From Hanleya hanleyi (lineage: Eukaryota > Mollusca > Polyplacophora > Lepidopleurida > Hanleyidae): a DNA stretch of 64,000 nt. The stretch lies in assembly GCA_036873755.1 (NCBI GenBank), contig JAVTVY010018878.1, positions 1 through 64,000 on the forward strand. Reading direction: 5' to 3'. Within the stretch, counting starts at the first letter, position 1; every line of letters starts with the position of its first letter. The notes beneath the pieces are model-generated. The model saw only the letters and a program-made list of their open reading frames with translations, was not told where the DNA came from and did not search any database. This document shows positions 19,190 through 34,100 of this stretch, piece after piece. Made by a program: the position numbers and the translations under genes.

Positions 19190-22100
19190 GTAGGTGCTAA
19201 TTTGTCTATTCTAACACCATGCACAACATATATAATGCTGTTAAGCTGTCGTTGAGCTAAACGGCAAACACAGTCATTGAAATTCCGTTCATTGTAACCT
19301 GTTCTGTTGTTGTTTTTGCATAATTGTTCTAATTAAGGAATAATGCCTAGAATTGAAAGAATAACAGCTCCAACTGACACTGTCGTAACATTCCAATCTA
19401 TTCATTGAAATTAGTCAAGCATGCAATCGGTAGGCCCAGGCCTAATGTTGTGTGTGTGTGTGCTTGATGATGGGATCGTAATCTTTCAAACAAATTGAAA
19501 TGAACAGCAAATAATCACCAGCTGCATAATGCATTCTTGGGAAATCCTAATGTGTCTAAGACATAATCTATCCTGTTTCTGTCACACTTCTGAGCTGCCG
19601 TTATAGACGGACTTCAGGACAGGCTCAGTTATCCATAATTTGCATTTGCAAGCACCGGGACTTGTCATTGGTCAGTTATTAATTCAGCTCTACACTAGAA
19701 ATATATATATATTTTTTTTTCAGTCAAAGCTGCAGTAAAAATCACAACAATCTTATGATTTACAAAGATTCATTTTACTAAAAATAGTTCCGTCTTGGGA
19801 GTGGGGAGTCTGTTCTTCAAATGATTTTGCGAAGGATTCTTAGGTTTGGAATTTCAATGTACATCATCCACACTATTAGTCCATTAATTCAGTGTACAAT
19901 GTACGTCATCAATACCTCGAGTCCATTACTTCAGTGTATGTCATCAATACCTCTAGTCCATTAATTCAGTGTACATCATCAATACCTCTAGTCCATTAAT
20001 TCAGTGTACATCATCAATACTGCTAGTCCATTAATTCAGTGTACATCATCAATACCTCTAGTCCATTAATTCAGTGTACATCATCAATACCTCTAGTCCA
20101 TTAATTCAGTGTACATCATCAATACTGCTAGTCCATTAATTCAGTGTACATCATCAATACCTCTAGTCCATTAATTCAGTGTACATCATCAATACCTCTA
20201 GTCCATTAATTCAGTGTACATCATCAATACCTCTAGTCCATTAATCCATTAATTCAGTGTACATCATCAATACCTCTAGTCCATTAATTCAGTGTACATC
20301 ATCAATACTGCTAGTCCATTAATTCAGTGTACATCATCAATACCTCTAGTCCGTCAATTCAGTGTACATCATCAATACCTCTAGTCCGTCAATTCAGTGT
20401 ACATCATCAATACCTCTAGTCCGTCAATTCAGTGTACATCATCAATACCTCTAGTCCATTAATTCAGTGTACATCATCAATACCTCTAGTCCATTAATTC
20501 AGTGTACATCATCAATACCTCTAGTCCATTAATTCAGTGTACATCATCAATACCTCTAGTCCATTAATTCAGTGTACATCATCAATACTGCTAGTCCATT
20601 ACATCATCAATATCTCTAGTCTATTAATTCAGTGTACATCATCAATACCTCTAGTCCATTAATTCAGTGTACATCATCAATACCTCTAGTCCATTAATTC
20701 AGTGTACATGATCAATACCTCTAGTTCATTAATTCAGTGTACATCATCAATACCTCTAGTCCATTAATTCAGTGTACATCTTCAATACCTCTAGTCCGTC
20801 AATTCATTGTACATCATCAATACCTCTAGTTCATTAATTCAGTGTACATCATCAATACCTCTAGTTCGTTAATTCAGTGTACATCATCAATACCTCTAGT
20901 CCGTCAATTCAGTGTACATCATCAATACCTCTAGTCCGTTAATTCAGTGTACATCATCAATACCTCTAGTCCGTCAATTCAGTGTACATCATCAATACCT
21001 CTAGTCCGTTAATTCAGTGTACATCATCAATACCTCTAGTCCGTCAATTCAGTGTACATCATCAATACCTCTAGTCCGTCAATTCAGTGTACATCATCAA
21101 TACCTCTAGTCCATTAATTCAGTGTACATCATCAATACCTCTAGTCCATTAATTCAGTGTACATTATCCAAACCACTAATTCATTAATTCAGTGTGCATT
21201 AGTACCCACACCACTAGTGCAATAATTCAGTGTACATTACTCACACCACTAGTTCAATAATTCAGTGTACATTATCCAAACCACTAGTCCACTACATTAC
21301 CCACACCACTAGTCCACTACATTACTCACACCACTAGTTCAATAATTCAGTGTACATTATCCAAACCACTAGCCCAATAATTCAGTGTACATTATCCACA
21401 CCACTAGTCCACTACATTACTCACACCACTAGTTCAATAATTCAGTGTACATTATCCAAACCACTAGTCCAATAATTCAGTGTACATTACCCACACCACT
21501 AGTCCAATAATTCCCACACCACTAAGTCCAATAATTTAGTGTACATTACCCACACCACTAGTCCAATAATTCAGTGTACATTACCCACACCACTAGTCCA
21601 ATAATCCAGTGTACAGTGTCCACACCACTAGTCCAATAATTTAGTGTACATCATCCACACTACTCTATTAATTAATTAACTTGGCTGGGTGGTGCTTAGT
21701 TGGTTCCTGATGATACAGCTGAAATATTGTTGAAAGCGACATTCAATTCCATTCACTCGCTCACTTATTAATTCAGTGTACGTCATCCATACCACTAGTC
21801 CATCAATTTAGTGTACGTCATCCACCATACTTGCGAGCCAGTGTAGCAGCCTATCAATCGATATGTTAGGACAGGTTATCAGGCTGAAAATATGCAATGA
21901 CTTGAGAACTCAAGATCTGGAATTAACGAAAAGTTCCAGGCTGACCCGATTTTGTTGCACATATCCAATCTCAGTAAACACAGATATAATATCACGGAAT
22001 ATTATATCTGATTTCAGCCCTATATAAATCCTGTGCGAATTTGAAACTATTATTGTTAGCCAATCAGGTGGATAGCTTCTTGAGAAAATTTCAAAATTAC

Positions 22101-25100
22101 GCCCACAGTATTGTAATTACAAACGGTAGCACGTGGTCTGATATATTAACGTTGTCCTGAACAGTATCCAAATATGGCATCATTTCCAGACGGTGCATGG
22201 AAAATCGTAAACATCAAAGAGTTTACTCCTGCCGAAAAGTCTGGCTTTGTAAGGGGTAGAAAATATCAAAAGATTGTGCCGTGCGAAGATGTTAATCTCT
22301 GTGAAGTAAATGTCAATCATTGTCAGAGAGAAAAGGTAGAAATGGTCGTGATTGGCTTATTATGGGATCTCGTAGAATATCGGCAAACATTTCACATGCA
22401 GTTTTCATAGCGTGACGTCTAGATGGTACATTCCCCTGATTAACCGTCTTGGTTTACCAAGATTGGAACATATCTTGCCATTGAGCAGTATTAAATGCAG
22501 GGGTAGAGCACAATGCCCATGGACAAGTGAAGGGTCAAGAAAGAGACTTTCTCATGCGGATTTTTGGTTTATCTCTTTGGTTTATCTCGGGCAGTTATTT
22601 TAATCTCGGATTTCTGCAATTTAAATCGAAATGACCATCAAATTCCTCAAATACATCCTTCAAATACATGTACGTCAGACATATTGTATGGCAAGCCGCA
22701 AGGAGCCACATATGTTTGTGCAACCAGACAGATATAATGGCTACATCTTTATCCTCTGTTGTTGAGAAGTTCACAATACACATGTATGTAGAAATAGCAT
22801 TGGGCAGAATTCCATCAGCTGATGGAGGAGGTCTGTTGCCGGGCTGGGGCAGTGTTCAACCATCAACATGTTAAAGTACAGCTCCGGCTGTTCAAGTGTA
22901 GGTTGACCTACATGAAGTCAGTATGTCTATAGAGCACATGGCGGGGCTCTCACTGAACTATTACTGACCCAGATCTGTCCCACTGTCCCACTGTCCCAAA
23001 TCCAACTGATATTGACGTCAGTGATTATATGATTTGCGACAATGGCTTCAATTTTTGTTGACCGGGGTGAATTTTGACATGATACTCCGTACCAAAACCT
23101 GCAGAAGTACTGGGTTTGGTGACAAGCACACCTTCATTATTTTATTATCCTATATGTAACGAAACCTGTAGGGTGTGAGAATTTAACCAGCCTGGCTAAT
23201 CTTTCAGCGTCATAATAGGATCTCCTCACCACGATCAGGGCTTCATATACATGCCGTGCTTTATATTGTACACCTAGAAACAACACTGGATGTTGTGCCC
23301 AAAGCAAGATGCGCCCAATTTTTTTTATTTATTTATTTTTTTTTTTCATAATAGTTTTCTTGCATTGAAAATCAATGTTCAGCTGTGTTCACACACATTC
23401 CTCATCAATTAAGCCTCATATTTGACTCAAAGTCTACCTATTTTGCCAGAATTCAGGGACTTCGAATATTTTCACTAATTTGAGTGCATTGCCCTACCTA
23501 AAAAAATTTGCCATGCCGAATAGGTGTGCCCAAATTAGCGTAATCTGAAGCAGCTCTGACATGTATACTTTTGTTCATGTAATCCACTTGTTCAGTCAGA
23601 TACAACATGTAGTCATACATGCATGAAAACATCTTATACATGTACCAAGGTATTCATGGAATTTAGCAAATCTATTGCCGACATTTGCTAGTTACAGCTT
23701 TACATATACATGTATACTACTGGGCAATAATAATAATTTTATTATTGATTCTCCTTATTGGTATATATGAATCCTTGACATAACATATACAAATACATAA
23801 TACATTATAGTACTTGATAATTAAACTTGTCCTGTCAGTTAATGCATTTGGCTATCCTGAAAGTTGTTGGTATTGATCTTTATTTCGTTCATTGTTATTG
23901 GTTGTACCTTGTCTCATGTAGGCTTGTATATTTCGGTGCAATAAATGAATCTGAAATGAATCTGAATCTGTATCTAATCTAGTTGACACTGATAAGAGAG
24001 ATCATGAGTAGGGCGGGTTACAGGGGTAGACAGGGTTGCACAGCGTATTCGCATGACCAGTGCCCATCGCTGTGTGATGGAGTGGCCAAATACGTCCATC
24101 CATCCATCCTCTCGAGGACCATGCACACTTTCCTGTTGACTCCAGTCCAAAAGTCTTAGATCGCAGTATCGTACATGTTACTTGTACCAGCTAACATAAG
24201 ACATGCATAAAACAATTCATCACCACAGGCTAGCTGCCAGATCCCCCCCCCTCCCACTTAACCAAATCAATCCCAACTGTGTTGTATGCAGTCCTCCACC
24301 CATGTGCACATTTTATCGGCAAACACGACACAATAGTATTTTTTGGTCCTCAGTCTTTCACCCAAGGCAAGCTGAACTTGCTCAGTCCGAGATCATGTTG
24401 TTCATCTATGGTTGGGAATGAGGACTCCTGTTGAAGCATCAGTGAAGTTAGTGAAGATCATGATCTCATGCGAGTCTCGAATTGAAATGGACATGGCGAG
24501 ATAGCAAAGGTTTCTAGGTCACCAACATCCTAGTGTGTTAGCCATGATTCAAAAACTGCCTGTCCAAAACCCAATTTTGTCAAATTTTACCTCTCCACTT
24601 TCTGTTTTCTCCTGTCTCTCCCATGTTAAATTTCTCAATTTTTACCTGTCCAAATGGACAGGTCTCTGGCTAACGCCATGCTTGACAGCCGGATATGTCT
24701 CGTGAATGCCCAGGATGCTAAAATATTAAATAAAACTGTCTGCCTCAGATCTCATTCAATTATTCTACTATTCGTTGACATTCTCTATTTTCATATATGT
24801 ATTTGTGTCGGGTAATTGTAGGGCCGGTGGTACAGTGGGGGCGATGTTGACATGTCCCCTGGAGGTGGTGAAGACTCGTTTACAGTCGTCCGTCGCTTCG
24901 TTTCGTCCAGTCTATGTTCCGGCGGTAAACCTGGTCACACACGGGACGCAGTGTGCTAACCTCAGCACATTCTCTGGGGTCTCCAGGGATATGGTCATGT
25001 CACATTCCCAGCATCGAATCTCATTAAATCTATTCAATTGTCTCAGGTAAGAAAATTCAAAATGAATACCGGGGTATGTCTGGACCTCTAGGCCATATGC

Positions 25101-28100
25101 TCAATAATTCACTGTTTAAAAATATCAGTACATGTAACTCGATTGCCTTATGGGAATGCTTTCTATCGAAGTTAAATTATTGAATATCAAAGGCGAAGTT
25201 TTCATATTTTCCAGTTTGTATTCTTCATGGGCAAGTTACTGAAGGAACTACTACATGTACCTGCTTGTCTACTTCATTTGACTTTATTTAAAGTACATGT
25301 ATTTTGTCTTCAAGTGACTTTAGAAAAGTACCCCAAAGTTGGTATCTCAGGCCTGGACGATTTTAGAAATGAAATCCGTATCAGTTATCTACATGTACCC
25401 TTGTTTGACTCTGGTTTGTGACGTCACATAAGATCACCTCACTGGATCAGGATGTCAATATGTGTAACGTTCAGTCTTTGAGAGGCTGGTCTGACGTGAC
25501 GTCACAATCAAGGGAAGATAAGCGCAATAATTCAACCCAAACCGAGTGAAGTACATGTTGATTCCCCCGATGCGATAGTTTTTATCACGAATATAAAATA
25601 TAATATTAAAAATGAGAATCTTAAAACCTTTGCATTTCACCTTTAATATCATAGACACCTGGGCACTGGTATCAAAACAGAACTCTATAAATCCCTGGAT
25701 TCTACTTGTCATCTTAGTTTCAGATTGTGTTCATTCAATTTCCTTTTTGATTTCATGATTTCTTTATTTATCCAGGTATATTGTTCAAACAGAGGGTTGG
25801 CGAGGCTTATTCAAAGGTTTGGGACCGAATCTAGTCGGGGTGGCTCCATCCAGGTAAAAAAATCTTCATCTATCATGTGGGACATCTCCAAGGTGTGAAT
25901 TGATCGCTCATTTTTAATGATGATGAGAAAACATGGAGTACTTTTGTGGGAGTATACATGTACATGTACATGTGTGCACTGTTGGCCAACACAGAACGGG
26001 GTGACTTATGAATTGGTGAATGCCCCAGGCACTTTGTACTGGCCTGCCTTGACCATAGATTGCCCTGAGGGGCATCTGTTAATGTGTCTGTACCAATGTT
26101 CTACTATGAGGTCAAGCATATCAACTACCAATCTATATTTAATTCTCACATGGTTAAGAGTCATTCAAGTGGAACTCAATTTGTCCTTGCCCTGTTACAT
26201 GCACACTGGCTGGCAGTAATAGACCACATTTGTGATCATGTAGCTAATAATAAAAGTCTGAAATCTATACATGTAGTATAATACTATACCCTTGTCACGA
26301 GGAAATCCTAACTGCTCTCCTGGATCAAACTTTCAAGGAGAGCAAATGTTATCTATATTAAACTCTACAAGTATAAGAGGTGATTCTCAAATTCAAGTAG
26401 GTGCGAAATAGGTGAGCAGGACAGGGGTCAAAATTAACACATGTTCACCTGTTCCGGACAGGTAGACCTACTGTTTGCACGGGGCGTGTATTAAAATAAG
26501 TTACCTGTCTCGAGTGACCAGTAGTCAAAATAAAAAAAAATTTCACAGTTAATTTATTTTTCAAAAACCTTCTAATATTAATAATCTTCTAAGCGAATGC
26601 AGGAAACCACAACAGGTTAATTAATGCATTATTAATTAGACACAAATTAAACCTGGGATACAATATGGCGATAATGTTTTATCTCAAATTAAATTAATCA
26701 GGATGATTTGTTTCATGTTCAGGCAACATTACAAAACAAGTGCAACATTAGCACGTTCAGGGTATGTTGGGAGAAAACGGGTAGATATCGTTTTTACCTG
26801 CCACCCGAGACCGGTAATTTTTTGTTTAAACATGATCTAGAGCTGAATTTAGTCAAACTAGTTTTGGAAATCTGCTTCAAATCTATCTAATTTTGAAGAG
26901 ATCAAGTCGTTCGAGACATTACTGTATGTGAAAATTATTGACAGCGGAAAGGAAATTGGGACATTGATAAAAGTTTACCATTACATATTCTTGTAGACAA
27001 GAACATGTACTAGTGCAGGTATCATAAGTTGTTATTCATGTACAATAGGAATGAGGTAAACAAGGTCAAGGCCAGTGATGGTCATGTACGTGTGAATGAG
27101 GTACTAACCGTCCAGTTAAGCTGGATGATTCATGCTGAGAGTCCTGTGTGAGCCCATGTTAACTGGTACATGATATGTTGAGGTGGACATGTACATGTGG
27201 TCAGAGAGCAAAACATTCAGGACATATATCTGTCATCAAGCCAGTTCATCCCTTAATATTTAAGCATGCTGAGTGCTGAAAAGATCCCCCACTCCTCTTT
27301 TTTTTGAGTAATATACGAAAATGATGTTAAGGATATGTTACCCTCCTGAAGTAGTTTTGTACACCCATTGATAATTTGTCTTCTGTACTAGCAATAAATA
27401 TTCAACATAACAATAATAATGTATATATAGTATATGAAGGTGTATGTCCTGAGGAATTCACTTCCGTAATTTACGTAACTTTTGCTACTACCATGCCATG
27501 GACATGATGGAGAAAATATTCAAAGTATATATTTATTTAAAAAATGAACTAGTTTCATGATTTCACCAAATACTATACCCAATACTGAATATGCAAATAG
27601 TGAAAAAAAAGAGACAAATTTTGACCCCTGGGGCCAAAAAAAAAAATATATCTGTTTCCGATTACGGGCCAGAAAAAAATAGAGTAGGTAGGGCCAAAAA
27701 AAATTTTATTTTGAAAATAAATTTTATTTTGATGTCAGTACTCCTGTCCCATATACAATGGTCTACAAATATATTCTTGATTGTATAACATTCCCACCCA
27801 CTTTAACATATTCTCCCAGGACACATCCCCCAATATTTTCAGATATTCAAAAGATCTTATCCCCCAAAAGATAAAGGGGGGGGTGGGGGGGGCGGGGATA
27901 CCCTCAAAATATATTGTTGGTATTTTTATCTCTACTGGATCCAGCAAATCTTGATATTTCAATAAGTTCTGCTGAAACCAGTTATTGTACTGATATTATG
28001 GAAATGAGAATTGCCAATAATGTGTTTGACTGTTGTTTACCACCAAAACGAGTATCGTTTTAATTTATTAACTTGATATGCAAAACAATATATTTCAAGG

Positions 28101-31100
28101 ATTTCTGCCCAGAAATGATGAAATTTTTAGTGAAAAATACAAAATTCCATGTGGAATTTCAGTGCCTTCCATAGGGAGAGTGTACTTATTTTCTGGAAAA
28201 GCCTGAAGAAAAAATTGACATATACAACATAAAATGAAATGGGAAATTAATTTGAACATCATGGAGATTTGTACCTGCGACTCAACCTCCCCACAGCGCA
28301 TGCTCCATTTCGCAGGCTCCAATAACATCCCTGCCTCCAATAGCGGAAGTTGACCTTACTACGTTGCTATGACGTATAGGGGAAACCAACCAACGCACGG
28401 TTCAGTTTGAATCCGACCAAACAACTCCTTTAGTGTTGCACATGAGCGAACTACTTTTCATATGCTCTGTCCAGATAAACAGGGAAAATTATCTCCAGAT
28501 AATTCTTTTTAACGCTAAGTCAACGGAGGTATTATGCAGACTTGAAAAGTAATCAAAATTTTCGTTAAACATCTATTTTACTATATATGATGTCACTGCC
28601 GGCGATGTGCGCGAAGGCCCCGAATCAGGTCCAAAAATCTGACTGGTGGCTGGGGTGTTATTAGACCCCCAGCGAGGTGGTTGCCTGCGACTAGCTAATT
28701 CGAACAATTTGAGAAACGAGACGCGATTCCTGACTGTACAACAGTACAATGATTTGAACAAGCCATTTCTCGAAAACAGAAGAATTATTACTTGCTTGAA
28801 TCTTGCTTGGGTTTATTTCAATGCATTCATAATAAAACAAGTCGGGAAATTTTGGATTTTTTAGCCGAGAAATGGTACCGGTCGGTTAGACTTTGGCGGC
28901 GACTAGCTTTGACTGTGTCGTCGCCGATTTCGCTGAAAACGAACACCACTTGCAAGCTGCCGTGTCCGCTAAACACTGCTTTAACAAACGTCATTTCAAG
29001 CCATCAAATCAGTAGATTTCTTTCGAAGTTGATGGAGAATATGTTTAAAATTGTCCTGGTAAACATGATCAAGTCGACTGAAGCGTAATCGGGTTGCTGA
29101 TTTCTCGAATCCCGACCTAGAAGTAGGTGCTTTATTTCCTGAAAAGATCGTCAACCTGCCGCCATGCCATGCGGTCAGCTCCAGTCACACTTTACGGTAT
29201 GCTGACTGCGGGCGCGCCGCTTTACGGTTGTTGTTGTTGTTGTCGTAAAACGCGGCCTTGGTAGATTTCGTTGGAATTTGCTGATAAAATTTTTAGAGTC
29301 GCACGATTTATCTAGACTCGGTCGGGTAACCGGAAACAGACATATTTTTTTTCTTGGCCTGGGGGTTACGTACATGTATGAATCTTTAGTTACATGTAGA
29401 TAGTTTTACTGCACTATCAAAACTTATGTATGCGCACTACTACGTATGTTCAGTTTGAGGAGGACTGACATAAACAGTATATGTACATGTTTATATTATA
29501 TCATTGTGAATTCATTAAAATACAAAGGTTTTTGTGTCAATACAATATATCATCGTGTAGAACAACTGTTTTTTAATGTGAACAGATGTTAAGAACTAGT
29601 TTGGATCACATAAAAACCAGTATTATCTGAACATTACATATTGCAAATGGTCTTTGTTGCTTCTGCATTATACAGTCTGATATATTTCCCTGTTTTTCAG
29701 AGCGATATATTTTTGCACCTATGCCAAAACAAAGAAAGTCCTAAACCAGACCATTGCACCTGACACCCCTCTAGTCCACATTGGTTCAGCCACAGCAGCA
29801 GGTTTGTACATCTCTACATATTGTAGATCAATCTAGGTTGAGCATGACCCATCATCTTGTAGGTGAGGCCACACCAATTTCATTTTTTGTTTCACAGGCA
29901 GATTTTATTTGTTTTTCAACAAAAATAAAACTTGACCAGACCAGCAGAAACTGAACAATCTGCAGAAAGAAAGGGGTGAACTTCAAATATCCAGTTTTAT
30001 TTTATTTTTTTTATTGCCTCCAATCTTGAAACAAAACAAAAATCTACCTGTGAAACGAAAAATAATTTTGGTTTGGCCAGAGAGCAAAGTTTGTTAAATG
30101 CCAGATTTTATGCCCATGAGCATTTCGGTGATAGTTAAATTAACATGTACATGTAGCTTCATTCATAGGTGATTTCAAGCAGTTCCGATGATCCCTTTTA
30201 ATCCTTCTGTTTCCTATAAATCCTGCCACTGTCTGTGAGTCTCATTGACCTCATGAGCATAGCCCATTGCCTCTAATAAGTTGTGGTGCAAGAAATGGTA
30301 TCAGTATAGTGCCAAAATGGTTCAGTTTTCAGCTATCCAATCCACTGATTTTGCATTGTCACCTCATGCGCTTGGTACATCTAGGTTGTCAACAGGTACT
30401 CAAATATTATTCGGGTTTCAGCACAAGAACTGTAGGAGGGTTGCTGATTTTGTCAAATTATCAATCATTGAAAATTGTTAGATGTTAAAATGTTAAAGAA
30501 ATTTGTGTACTAAATAGGTTATAGTCACTCCAGTGTTTTCAAATCCATCTTCTACAAAGTGACAAGATGAAGATTCCCTCATGGAGTTCACCTTGTCCGT
30601 GCTTTAAAGATGAAATCAGCCTCAAAATTGATGAAACGTTTCAACTCTCAATGGCGTGTTTTCAGCGTCAAAGTACATGTATAGTAGAGCACCACAGTTT
30701 TAATATTCGACCACAGCGATGTCAATATACAAAACATAAGCCAGAATGTCAGTTGGAGAATTTTGGAAATTCCCTTCCGCTTGACAAACTTCAGGCTCGC
30801 CATTTAGCATGCACAACGACAACATCTGAAATAGCGATGATATCGGTTATACGTCTCCACATTATGGTGTCATCCAACAAGCAGTGATGACACCCCCTTT
30901 CAATGGTGACGTTGCAATGTTGACAACAGTGTGCTATGCCATGACCATCAAAAAAAATCTCATGAATGCTGGACAAAAGTTGACATTGATGTGGTTGAAT
31001 ATACTTCTTTCTGTACCTGTTGGTATGTCACTATCACTGAGTTTCAGAAAACTTGTTGACAGTTTAGATTTTGAGGCTGATTACATCTTTGAGGTTCTAT

Positions 31101-34100
31101 TCTGAAGTGATTAGATATTTAATATTGTGCAACTGAAAAGTTAATTTTGAGTACTTTAGGGACCATTCTCTATATTCATCTTTCCATCATATTCATCTAT
31201 GATGGATAACTGGTGTGTTTGTGAAATTATTGGGAAATAATTACAGAAATCATTATTGAAATAATTGTAGAAACTCAATGGATTACCATTTTGTTTTCCC
31301 AGGTGCCACAGCGAGCACACTGACCAATCCAATCTGGTTTATGAAGACCCGGTTACAATTAGACCAAAAGTAAGCTTAGATAATGTATATATAAAACAGT
31401 CTACAGCCCTTCCAGAATATAATTTGTATATTATATATTTATTTAACAGGAATCCTATGAAAGCTATAGAATTATACTTCGTTAAACATGTTAAATTATT
31501 CATGAGGTAATATTGTGTATTCTAACATGCTCCACGTTATAGCCGTGCGCTGATTGGTCCAGACCTCAAAACATACGGAGATTATCACACGATAAACTTC
31601 ATTTGTTTGTTGTCATCTGTTTACATTCACGTGCCGAACTGGTGACGTCTAATTCTTGTGACGCAGTGCCACAAAGTTGAGCGACGATTGGTTCATTCAC
31701 TGCGCAGTGGGCGGAGTTCACACAGCTGCAGCTCGTGAACGAACAGCACGCGCGAGCATGGCCTGCAAACCAGTCACGAAATTCTCGCATCAAAACGGGA
31801 CAAGTTTGCAGAAAAGTTGCCATTCCGCTTATGAAATGAGGAAATATTTATCATTGTGCATGTTAGAATGGAGTTAATGACCTTCTTAGTGAATATTATC
31901 GTGTAATAATTTTTCGATGTTTAGTTTTAGACCTCATCAAAAAACCTCGCGGCTGCGCCGCTCGGTTTTTTGATTGACGGTCTAAAACAAAACATCGAAA
32001 AATTATTACACGATAATATTCACTAAGGCGGTCATTAACTCCTAAGCAGTGGTCTTAACTGTTATGCTGCTAAATTCTTTTGTATGATGTACGAGGAGAA
32101 ATGCTGACTTTTTTTTTTTAAATCCGGATTTCATGAACAAAAATATTATTTAATTTCGTTTGCTGGTGACTGGCCTAACATATCAATGTATCCCAACTTG
32201 TTTAGTCAATGCTATTCGACCGCCTTTTATAGCAAAATCGACGATGTTGTCAGCGTAAATACAATTTATTTGAAGAGACTACAGTATTTTGGTAGAATTG
32301 CGGTTGAAAATGTCGAATTATGAGGAATTACAGCGGAAAATCTTGGTTTTTCAGCTGCCTTTCTCCCTGGTCTTTTCCGAGTTTTCGTCCGCCATTTCGG
32401 GCGTATGACGTCTCATTGGAAAGGGAATTCCTTGTAGTTTCTGATTGAAGGCGTGATTTCGACCGATGGCCAATCAAACAGACGATAACATCGCAAAACT
32501 GCAAGGGGGTGTTTTCCCGTTTCTCTAGTAACGCTAACAGCCGATCCTGTGTCGGTAACCTTGATTGGACAAGCGTGGTAACATGACCTACATCGTGACC
32601 TACATCGAAGCGCTCATTGGCCAGAGCCCTTGAACTGGGTCAGGCTGATCAGAGGGAGACGCCATTTTATCTCCTTGCGACGAAATTACGTGGCGCAGAA
32701 GCTCGACAGAAATTTGAAAATAAAGTTTGTTTAGCGGATTTCATCGAAACCCACACTTTGGAAATATAAACTGAGCTTCTGTACTTCAACTATACCAAAG
32801 AATCATATATTTTGAAGGGGTTTTCTGTGAGTATTTTATATTTTCTGGGTGGCTTCTCGACAACGTTTTATGGAAATCTCCGTTGGTGTTTTTCTATTTT
32901 TCAATTTTATTTCTTCCTCCCGACTTCGTTATTCTGAGACAGAATATCAAGTTTACATCCAAGAAATCAAATCAGTCTTAGCTAACAATATATGTATGGT
33001 TTTTATCGAGTTTCATGCTTGGTAAATTTGAAAAAAGCGATTCCAGAAAGGTACCTCGCTGTACTCGCATTGACAGAAGCAAAGGCAAGCCACTATTGCG
33101 GCTCGTCGCATTTTTCGTATAGAAAGACGAGAGCCGTATGAACGGCTCGCCGCAGCGTAACAGTTAATGACATGTACCATGTTTGGTAAACTCGTTTTAA
33201 AGGCTCTACCAAATACCCCACTGCACCATTCGCTTGAAAACATGGAGGAACTTTGTAAACAAAAAGTTGACTTTTTTTTTTATAAAAGTGAAAACCGTAT
33301 TGAGGCCATAACCTCTGACCTGTGACATAAAAGACGGATTACGATTATGTGGTATCATATCGACTTGTCATTGGTGTGGCATGTCCAGTTGCGACATAAT
33401 TTAGTATGATGGCATCATCATCATGACGCCAGCAAAGGTATAATGTTGTAGCTTTGTGATGTCGGCAGCATTACAATGGAAATATTGCCTGAAATATTCG
33501 CCACGATAGCTCGCTACGATGAATTGTAATTGGACCCCGACGTCATGAAACAACAGGTCATGACCATTGCCTTTTCCAAACAGGTGTGATATTTGAGGGT
33601 TTCGAGTTTAACCGCAGCCATTCTCAAAAACAGTCAACCTTGAAAAAATGCGGAATATGACCTCCAACAACAACTTAGCATAAATCAGTATTGGTAGTGG
33701 GGACCATTTGGTAGAACCACTAACAAAACACAATATTGTAATCGAATCTGTGAAATTTATGTTTATACTCTTGATTTTGCAGGAAAAATGGTCGCCTGAC
33801 ATGTTCGCAATGTTTTCGCGAGATACAACAAACGCAGGGAATACGGGGGTTCTACAAAGGACTGACCGCATCTTATTACGGCATATCTGAAACTGTCATC
33901 CACTTTGTGATATACGAGGCTATCAAAGCCCGACTACTGGAATATCGGAAAAACCGCAGCGGTGGTGATGAAATGACGGGCCTGGATTTTGTAAGCTTCA
34001 TGGTGGCTGGTGCTATCTCTAAGTCATGTGCTTCCGTCTTAGCATACCCACACGGTAAGACTAGAAATATGTTTTCAAGCTTGTATACATGTAGCATACA

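Noticed and set aside
19865..21665. Regularly spaced repeats that at first glance resemble a CRISPR array
   Set aside because: Units are contiguous 35-bp tandems without unique spacers, in a eukaryotic intron.
24775..24821. Upstream extension of carrier exon 2 to the ATG at 24775
   Set aside because: A proper acceptor at 24820-24821 and phase match to exon 1 show this part is intronic.
29175..29375. Minus-strand frame with a Thr run
   Set aside because: The run comes from ttgttgttgttg; no other protein-like evidence.
31599..31877. Opposing open frames on both strands in intron 5
   Set aside because: GC-rich mobile-element-like sequence bounded by inverted attctaacatgc; no coding signature.
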